The notes beneath the pieces were generated by a model. The model ran no database searches and was not told the DNA's origin. It saw nothing but the letters and a program-made list of their open reading frames with translations. Shown here in pieces: positions 57,719 to 64,000 of a DNA stretch of 64,000 nucleotides; the first letter of the stretch is position 1; the number at the start of each line of letters is the position of its first letter. Source of the DNA: Heliopora coerulea (taxonomy: Eukaryota > Cnidaria > Anthozoa > Scleralcyonacea > Helioporidae); NCBI GenBank assembly GCA_030142905.1, contig JASJOG010000587.1, forward strand, positions 37,364-101,363, in the 5' to 3' direction. The position numbers and the translations under genes were made by a program.

Positions 57719-57756
<38 letters not shown>
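57655..57756. repeat. Compound (TACA)/(TA) microsatellite
   Basis: A roughly 100-bp run of TATACA and TA repeats ending directly at the 3' side of the hammerhead unit. The reading frames across it are artefacts. Confidence 0.9.
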
Positions 57757-57757
<1 letters not shown>

Positions 57758-57802
57758 CTACAGACGGAACCGTTTCGGCCTACTGGGCCTCATCAGTGTA
57801 GT
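57757..57802 (-). ncRNA. Type I hammerhead ribozyme, complete core
   Basis: Read on the minus strand: stem I ACTACA (57802-57797), core CTGATGA (57796-57790), stem II GGCC-CAGTA-GGCC, GAAA (57776-57773), a 3-bp stem III ACG/CGT with a GTTC loop, cleavage C at 57763, then stem I TGTAGT (57762-57757). Every conserved core base is present. Stem I is a perfect 6 bp. The very short stem III is typical of hammerheads in Penelope-like elements and retrozymes, where dimeric action has been proposed. Expected activity is RNA self-cleavage after the GUC. Confidence 0.85.
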
Positions 57803-57980
57803 GCTGACGAGCAGGATGGAGAAGCCTACATTATATAGGCAACTCAAATGTTCCACATTTGTGGTACATCTAAGCCATGCCAGAGTGCTCTAACTAGAGA
57901 CTAGTGAGCGTGCGCAAATTCGCTAACGGCATGACTCATCCTGTAGAGCGCTAAATATGAACCAAGAGGCCATAGAGCGA
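57757..57980 (-). mobile_element. Hammerhead-bearing retroelement unit (copy 2)
   Basis: A roughly 220-bp unit, the reverse complement of 18981-19178 with scattered differences, again lying between TA microsatellites. The ribozyme is at its 3' (minus-strand) end. The unit encodes no protein. It fits a retrozyme monomer or a Penelope-like terminal repeat, both of which carry type I hammerheads in animals. Confidence 0.55.
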
Positions 57981-57996
57981 TATATATATATATATG

Positions 57997-58072
57997 TACA
58001 GCAAATTCTATGAATTATGGCAAACATAAACACATCGTAAAAAAGCATGTATAGATAATAAATTTTAGCAAA
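57997..58072 (+). mobile_element. TA-flanked MITE (partial copy 4)
   Basis: CAGCAAATTCTATGAATTAT and CATCGTAAAAAAGCATGTAT match one end of the MITE at 18720 read in reverse. The remainder is missing. Confidence 0.4.
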
Positions 58073-58349
58073 CTTATACGTATATACACATATATAAATA
58101 TATATACAGATAAAAGTGTATATTGTGGTAACGACGGAGACTGTAAGTTAACCGCTCATTTTGCACAAACGTTTTCGCTTATATTACAGCTCTTCAGGTG
58201 CTAACTAAATGTTGGGTGGCTATGCTACATAGCTAATTGAACGTTGACGTAATTCCACCCATGGCGACACAATTCCACAGTTTTGAAGGACCTTCCAACA
58301 GCTTTCTACATACTGTACACAGTCTAAATGACATTTTGGTTTTTTTTAG

Positions 58350-58432
58350 TTTTGATCCATTGGTAAAGAAAACAGTTTATTTGACTACTGTTACAACCTT
58401 CGCAATATTTGCTGGCTTTATCTCATATAAAG
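58350..58432 (+). CDS. Candidate internal exon encoding a membrane segment
   Basis: A strong acceptor (a run of T ending in TTTTTTTAG at 58341-58349) and the donor GTAAGT at 58433 bound 83 bp. Starting with one base to complete a phase-2 codon, the frame reads FDPLVKKTVYLTTVTTFAIF then AGFISYK. The hydrophobic stretch looks like a transmembrane or signal-anchor helix preceded by two lysines. It is in phase with the candidate exon at 56242-56267. I do not recognise the protein and see no further exon before the window leaves this region. Confidence 0.4.
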
Positions 58433-59379
58433 GTAAGTGATGGGCTTCTGGAGAAGAGTGATCTGTCATTAAACCAGGTTTAAACTGCAGTCAGATGTAT
58501 TTGGCTGTTGGGGAGGTTCTTCCTATTATTTGGAGCCAAAGGTCCAACAAAGAAGAATCCAGTTCAATCAGGAATCAATGTATGACCTCACCGAATTTAG
58601 ATTACTGCAAAGGTTTAGTGCCTAATTCAATTTATTTAAAAATGAAATAGCTCCAGAAAGTTGGGATATGTTGCTAGATTTCGCGCCACGTTATCTTTCT
58701 CGAGCAGACACGAATTGAAAGTGGAAATCTAAATAGGACGTCATTGAGTTTCTCTTGTTGAGCGGGACCGCTGTTTTGAAGGCGATCGCAGTAAGCGCTC
58801 GTTGTTATGAGCTGTTCTGATGAGGATTATTCAAGTTAAAGCGATTCAAGTAACGTGAAAGAGCAACTGATCGAATCTTCAGGACATGATTTTAAGCTCA
58901 GGCGAGATTTTGACGTTGGTGAATCTAGCGAATCTTCCAAGAACAACAGCGATGAACCGCCAATGATACCTTGTTCGACTGGATAGCTTAGTCCAATAAG
59001 GTTTGACCATCAGCAATGTTTGAGCCAGGATTTTCAGGGAAGGGTCATTTTAAGCTGAGACTGTCCCTTAAGACTTTTTCTGGGGGGTCAACTTTTTGAA
59101 ATAGGGGTCCATGATTTTTGCTTTTATAAATTATTGAATATATCAACATCATAAGGATTAAAATAAATTGAGCATATAAAAGTGAAACTTCTTTTAATTT
59201 TAGCATTGTGAATAACACATTGACAAAACATGTAATTCAACTTATTTTTTACAACTGACAAGCTGCAATTAACAGTGACAATCAGAGTCCAAGTCCATTA
59301 TTGTGCATTTAGTACATTGTGCATTTACACATTCTCCATGAAAGATACATTTACTGCAAGATTAACAGAATTTTTTCTT
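58433..59379. other. No confident gene; possible decayed coding piece
   Basis: At about 58808-58985 (+) the frame MSCSDEDYSS, stop, SDSSNVKEQLIESSGHDFK has serine/aspartate-rich coding-like text with a stop, possibly an old gene or transposon fragment. From about 59030 on, the sequence probably belongs to the 3' side of the hAT element. Confidence 0.3.
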
Positions 59380-61416
59380 TCATTCCAAAATTCTCCTGTT
59401 CTGTTTAGCCCACTCATCAAAGGCTAGAGTGAAATCAAACTCCTTTGATGGTGGTCGCTCAATGTTTATTGTCATAAGGTAATCTAGTCTCTCGGGTTTC
59501 AGCCTGTTTCTTGTGGAATTCTTTATTCTGTTCTGTGCACTAAACCCTCTTTCACACTCAGCAGTATTGGTAGGTAACACAAGTGCAATCTGGGCCAGCT
59601 TCATTTAGTTTGGTAGTTCTTTACTATGATGAGTTGATAACAGTTTCCACAAATCTGCATTTTGTCCAACAGGATATAGTTCTCTTAGCACAAGCTCCTT
59701 CACAAAATTCCACTCTAAACGGCATTGGTCAGGATTCACTGTTGGTGAAACTTTTTCTCCAGATCTAGTTTCTTTATCTGAACCATAATGCGACAGCGAA
59801 GTCTCAAGTTCCTTATTACCAAACCCAGCAAATTTCATCAGCACTTTTGAAACAAATACTGCGAAGACTAAGGATAGAAAAAGCATTCACTACATCTGTG
59901 GAATCCAATGGAAATCGTTCTTGTAGATTGTGGGTGATATTATCAAGGAACCTCTCCTTTACTGATTGAAACTGTGTAACCTCTTGGCTGCTGACTTTAT
60001 TGTATATTCTTTCCATTTAACTTCCTTAGCACCTTCAGCTGGCAACACTTCAGACAGAAATTTGCCATTTTTACCTTTAAGATCATTGGTTTGACAATGC
60101 GTGGAACTCACCAGTGCCTGAACAGATGAGAGTTCAACATAAAGGTAAGAATAGGCATCACATCCATCATCATGCTTAAAGTATCAACAAACTTAAACTC
60201 TGTTAAAGATTTTCTGAAAAACTTTGCTTTGTCATCACTTGCAGATTGAGTCTCCATGTATGCCACAAGAGACCTCCATGTACGGTAGAGTGTTTCAAGT
60301 GCTCCATAGAATGAAAACCACCTGATTTCATACACCTCCTTTGTTTTGAGTTGTGGGTCCTTGAAGATCTTCTGAAATTCTTCAAGAGTCTGTGCTCTGA
60401 GAGCTGACTTATCAAAATACTTATAAAGTGCAGTCAATGTTTTTTTGAATTTTGAAAGCTAGGGAATCCATTAGAAGGCTGACTTGTACAAAGAGCTAGC
60501 CTATGAGCCATGCAGTGAATAGAGATAAGAAAGGGACTTTATCTCTTAACTGCCTTGCAACTCCTTTATGCTTACCAGTCATGACACTTGCTCCATCACT
60601 ACCAAATCCTGTCATTTTATTCTTGTCCAAATTTCTTTTTTTCATAAGCTGGAAGACAGCAGGCGTAATAGTGTCAGCTTTGCCATCTTTTATATTAATA
60701 CTTTCTAAGTAATGCAATTCTGGTACAAAGCTATTTATAAGTTTCACATACACAACAAGATTTTCATGGTTACTAATGTCTGTTGATTCGTCGATAAGGA
60801 AAGCAAAAAACGGACTAGACTGTGCTAGTTTGTCAACATTGTCTTTCAAAACTGTTGCAATGGCATCTTGTATTTCTTCTGAACTGTGGTGAGATCGATA
60901 ATTTGTATTTCCACTTACAGAAAGATTGCCGAGTACACTTCCCAAACCAACATCGTCAAGAAAACTAAGCAGAGGACTGTTCTTAACTGTGGCAATATCT
61001 TCCTTTGCTAACCAATACACGGCCTTCATAGCAAGAATCACAGCTTCGGCTCGCTTGCTGAAAGCATGTTGACGAGTAGTGCTAAAACTTTCCCTCATCA
61101 CATCTTCTTGGATTGCTTGTTGTTCTTGACTCTCTCTGGGTCTTGATAAAGTGGATGTTCGAAAGTTGGTACATCCAGTGGATTCAAATGGATCGCTTTT
61201 CTTTGAGTCCTTACAAAAATAGCAAAACATTTTGCCATTTTCGTACCGAAGCCACGAGTGATCTCTTAGCCATTGCTCTTGAAAATTTCTGGGGGTTTTC
61301 GCACCTCTCTCAAGTCTTTCTACATCATTTGGACTTTCTTCCTGCGTTTCAGTTGTGTTTTCACTAGTATTATCGCTGAAATAACTCGCAATAGAAGGAA
61401 TACGTTTGCGAGACAA
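59380..61416 (-). pseudogene. hAT-family transposase-like gene (TTF zinc finger, DUF4371, hAT dimerisation), broken
   Basis: The minus frame from ATG 61416 gives 306 codons. A TTF-type zinc-finger region (WLRYENGKMFCYFCKD, about residues 54-70) is followed by the DUF4371/RNase H-like region with LIDESTDISNHENLVVYVKL near residue 215 and GSDGASVMTGKHKGV near residue 275. A one-base shift near 60530 moves the frame (HCMAHRLALCTSQP) into 60108-60437. Further shifts or stops lie near 60105 and 59880. The C-terminal dimerisation domain (LVLPTNTAECERGFSAQNRI) is at 59380-59604, after an in-frame TAA at 59605. The zinc finger has RPRESQEQ where family members carry histidines. Such genes occur as KIAA1586/ZNF862-like hAT elements. 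No clear terminal repeats were found. Confidence 0.8.
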
Positions 61417-61448
61417 TAAAACGCTTCAGAATACATGGACCGATTAGA

Positions 61449-61458
61449 CGCATGCGCA
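61449..61458. promoter_or_regulatory. NRF1-like palindrome between divergent frames
   Basis: CGCATGCGCA lies 33 bp upstream of the hAT transposase ATG (minus) and about 118 bp upstream of the ATG of the orphan frame at 61576 (plus). It could mark a bidirectional promoter. Confidence 0.2.
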
Positions 61459-61575
61459 ATGGAACTCGAAACACAGGAAACCCAACAGAAATAGCGAGAA
61501 CGGGCCTAGGGTACAAGTGGACCGTTTACTTTAATTTTTGGGGGACGAAATACATTTTATTGCGGAATTGGTGCA

Positions 61576-61899
61576 ATGGCGCGGCCTGGCTCAAACACTG
61601 ACCATCAGGTTATGTTATTAACTACCATTCACATACAGAGACAAAAAATAAGGTTCACTTGTCGATTCCAAGAACATTTCATGCGCAATTTCGAACATAT
61701 ATGTTCAAAACAAAAGCTTTTGCCAGTTCAGGTGCTCATACGAAATTTACAAATGATAGTTCAGGAAGTTGAATATATTTTCAGCCGTGAAAATCAAGCA
61801 CAAAAGCACAGACATTTTGTTGCTGCAGGAGAAATAATCCTGAATTTCAAGGAAACAAATCCAGATACATCGCTTGTACACCTTTTCGCACCTCATTAA
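61576..61899 (+). CDS. Orphan 107-aa open frame, function unknown
   Basis: The frame starts MARPGSNTDHQVMLLTTIHI and ends FKETNPDTSLVHLFAPH, with no stop in 107 codons. AATAAA follows within about 10 bp of the stop, and an NRF1-like site lies about 118 bp upstream. The composition is mixed and helical-looking, without signal peptide or membrane segment. I recognise no family. It could be a small host gene, a second protein of the neighbouring hAT element, or chance. Confidence 0.3.
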   Translation: MARPGSNTDHQVMLLTTIHIQRQKIRFTCRFQEHFMRNFEHICSKQKLLPVQVLIRNLQMIVQEVEYIFSRENQAQKHRHFVAAGEIILNFKETNPDTSLVHLFAPH

Positions 61900-61949
61900 G
61901 GCAAATAAAACTTTATATTATAGTAACTTCAATAGCACAAACAAGTCTT

Positions 61950-62330
61950 CAATTCGATGAAATGTATATTGAGAAAGACCTCGCAACTTTTTACACTACC
62001 TGCATTCGCCCGATCACAGAGTACGCCTGTCCCGTATTTCACAACGGATTGCCTAGGTATCTATCCGATTACTTAAAAAGAATACAAAAACGCACTTTGC
62101 GAATAATTTTCCCTCAATCTAGTTACGTAGAGGCACTGGAACTTTGTTCCCTACCATCCCTATATGACCGTAGAGAAAGTTTGACAACAAAGCTTTTTGA
62201 AGAAATATGTCGTGATACGAACCACAAGTTACATCATTTACTGCTTGAATTCAATAGATCCTCTGTTGACCTAAGGACGCTCGCAAGTTTAATGTCCCTC
62301 GCTGCAAGACCAACAGACTAAAAAGTAGTT
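61950..62330 (+). pseudogene. LINE (CR1/L2-like) reverse-transcriptase C-terminal fragment
   Basis: KDLATFYTTCIRPITEYACP, VFHNGLPRYLSDYLKRIQKR and TLRIIFPQSSYVEAL match the conserved C-terminal part of CR1/L2 reverse transcriptases (Y.TCIRP..EYA.PVFH..LP.YL...LE..Q+RA.RII). Near 62280 the frame shifts. The proper end (RKFNVPRCKTNRLKSSFKYN) continues in the next frame to a stop near 62360. The 5' end is truncated and the catalytic core is absent. Confidence 0.8.
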
Positions 62331-62513
62331 TTAAATACAATAATTCGAGTAAAATGATTTCTTAAACTGTTTTTAGCACATGACATATTCTCTATTTTTA
62401 TCACCTACTTTTGAATTTTTAGTTTTGAATTATATTTTCCATGTAATAGTTAATGCACAATTCAGCTTTCGAGCTGCAATGCAATTGACTTAATAAAGTA
62501 TCTATCTATCTAG
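62331..62513 (+). mobile_element. LINE 3' UTR with AATAAA and TATC tail
   Basis: CAATTCAGCTTTCGAGCTG, then TTAATAAAGTATCTATCTAT ends the element. The same 3' end occurs on the minus strand at 18413-18600, so the family has at least two copies here. The short TATC tandem tail replaces poly(A). Confidence 0.65.
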
Positions 62514-62664
62514 TTATGGTCCGTAGCATTTTTAGTAACGATATTTACACAATAAGTAAGGTCAACAACGCTAAGAATATTTCAATACAATCTCGGAAAA
62601 GAATTTAAGAGATTGGACGTTAGAATAAACGTTGAGGCACTTATGCAGGATCAATAACATATAG
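62514..62664. other. No gene seen
   Basis: Short AT-rich spacer after the LINE. No features recognised. Confidence 0.4.
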
Positions 62665-62870
62665 ATCAGCACTATTTACCACTTTCATAATAACAGTTGT
62701 TTAAAATATTCTTTAATGAGCATGTAAATTAGCCTTACTGGCCTCATTCTGGTGTTTGTAATTCAAAAGAGTCTTTGCTCCCAAACGAGGCTAGTAAGGC
62801 TATTTAAAATGCACATAAAAGACTATTTAAACAGGTTGCTATTATGAAAAAGGTCTACTTAATACACATT
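62665..62870. repeat. Foldback MITE-like palindrome
   Basis: ATTAGCCTTACTGGCCTC near 62728 and GAGGCTAGTAAGGCTAT near 62787 are inverted. The pairing continues outwards through TTTAAAATATT and TTCATAATAACAG/TTGCTATTATGAA. The centre is about 40 bp. No protein. Confidence 0.55.
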
Positions 62871-63045
62871 TTGTATGCAATAAACAAGGTAGGAGGCAAA
62901 ACAAAAGGACGACGAACTGTTAGAACTTACAAATTATAAACATCCAGGGACAGAGCATTGAAAGATGCTAACCGAAGACTACCTATTCATTGTGAACTTA
63001 CACGTTAATCGGTCAACGGATAACAACAATATATGAAGGTTCAGT

Positions 63046-63268
63046 CTGACGAAGCGCTTTAGCTCGAAGCATAAGCAATAGCTGGTTTCCCTGATTACGT
63101 CAGCTGAATACAACTACCAGAATACCTTGCGGTCTTTTTCATTTTTATGCGAACATTAAATTCGCAAAGCGAATGGAAAGACAATTGCTTCGATTAACAT
63201 TACAAACAAGATTTCAAAAGGCTCTATGGTAGTTGTATTCAGCAGATGTATAAAGGGAACCAGCATTT
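63046..63268. repeat. Inverted repeat with hammerhead-like CTGACGA motif
   Basis: GAATACAACTACCA near 63106 and TGGTAGTTGTATTC near 63227 are inverted, as are TGGTTTCCCT and AGGGAACCA further out. Just left is CTGACGA (63046-63052), then AGC...GCT and CGAAGC, similar to a hammerhead core with GAAG in place of GAAA. Confidence 0.4.
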
Positions 63269-63289
63269 ATGGTATGTTTAAATTGTGGC

Positions 63290-63500
63290 CGCACACCTGT
63301 TCTAAAAACCAATACCGGCCGACAGTTTAAAAAAAAAGTATAAAATAAAGCATAAACCGATTAAAAGCACCTTGAAAAACTGGATATTCTAGTTAAAGAC
63401 AAATGAGTGAATCAGTGACTTTTCGACTATATTACAAAGTCATCCTGAGACTAAAAAAGACTAATCAAGAAGATTTTATTCGAATTATGCTTTAGCTTCT
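63290..63500. repeat. PLE-type terminal repeat, related to 56281-56500
   Basis: CCAATACCGGCCGACAGTTT, then AAAGTATAAAATAAAGC parallels the sequence at 56287 and 56619. The minus strand at about 63400-63440 reads AGGATGAC...TAGTCGAAAAGTCAC, a hairpin followed by GAAA, comparable with 56426-56454. Confidence 0.45.
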
Positions 63501-64000
63501 GGCTGCTATACATGTATATGCCGCTTGACATAGAGCAGTTCACATGCAAAATTTCAACAACAGTGTTAGCCGAATAAATAGCCCTCGAATGCTATAAATA
63601 CCCTTTGACGTACATTTTTTTGCAACAACTGCTCGTCATCTTTCTGTCCCGTTATTTACTTTGCAAACAGAATACTAACCTTGTGTGTAATAGCACAGAC
63701 CTTGTGTACCACAGAGTTAACGTTTAAGGTAACTATCGCATTCTACGGTCTATCATTTAAATGACATTTCCACATCGCTATGGAAATTCTCTTGAAGATG
63801 ACTTTACGTGTGTATGTAAATATCATTAATAAAGAAACAATCAACCGTAACGAACATACATTTCATCTACATCAAGAATCGTTTGTGTCATTGAAGGTTC
63901 TATGATTCAAATGAAAGTTTTATTTGAGTTAATGAACAGCAACGAACCTGATGAAATCAATATGATGTACCAGACAATTTACTCTTAACAAAGAATAACT
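63501..64000. other. No gene seen
   Basis: No recognised coding sequence. CTTGAAGATGACTTTACG at about 63790 is a further short piece of the PLE-type motif. Confidence 0.35.

Noticed and set aside
58808..58985. Ser/Asp-rich coding exon
   Set aside because: An in-frame stop lies in the first ten or so codons and no splice signals bound it convincingly. Kept only as a remark.

Overview
This window looks like repeat-rich, AT-rich intergenic DNA from an invertebrate animal. A cnidarian such as an anthozoan is the most likely source. That is inferred from the mix of Penelope-like (PLE), BEL/Pao, Gypsy-type, CR1/L2-like LINE, hAT, pogo, Tc1 and Harbinger-like sequences, and from long non-coding stretches with animal-type splice signals. 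I see no bacterial operon, no rRNA and no confident tRNA gene. Almost all recognisable coding sequence belongs to mobile elements, most of it broken. The only strong host-gene hint is a pair of small, phase-matched candidate exons at 56242-56267 and 58350-58432.

Layout. 1-1.2 kb: a Tc1-like copy inserted beside a tyrosine-recombinase fragment. 2.5-5.9 kb: a retroelement tail, a 716-bp hAT-type non-autonomous element and a tRNA-like stretch. 7.6-17.6 kb: copy A of a large direct duplication. 18.2-19.9 kb: a cluster of LINE end, TA-flanked MITEs, a hammerhead-bearing unit, microsatellites and a Tc1 remnant. 22.08-25.33 kb: a complete pogo-like DNA transposon with an intact 573-aa transposase, matched terminal inverted repeats and a TA target duplication. 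26-41 kb: a series of non-autonomous DNA elements (hAT, Harbinger-like, foldback and zinc-ribbon long-arm types). 42.2-43.1 kb: a 5'-truncated LINE. 44.1-56.15 kb: copy B of the duplication. 56.2-58.4 kb: a second hammerhead/MITE/microsatellite cluster and the candidate exons. 59.4-61.4 kb: a broken hAT transposase gene. 61.6-62.5 kb: an orphan ORF and a LINE 3' end. 62.6-63.5 kb: foldback and PLE-type repeats.

The duplication (about 10.0 kb in A, 12.1 kb in B, same orientation, about 36-38 kb apart) carries a dead PLE GIY-YIG tail, an array of palindromic motifs, and the 3' part of a BEL/Pao element. The copies differ by several structural changes. A lost 2.1 kb of BEL sequence, and A carries a truncated LTR element where B keeps a PLE-type terminal repeat. 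Either a genuine segmental duplication or an unmerged second haplotype could explain it.

The most interesting item is a textbook type I hammerhead ribozyme on the minus strand at 57757-57802. Its sister copy at 19133-19178 has a compensatory stem-I change but a broken core. Related CUGANGA-hairpin-GAAA signatures recur in many other PLE-like repeats in the window.
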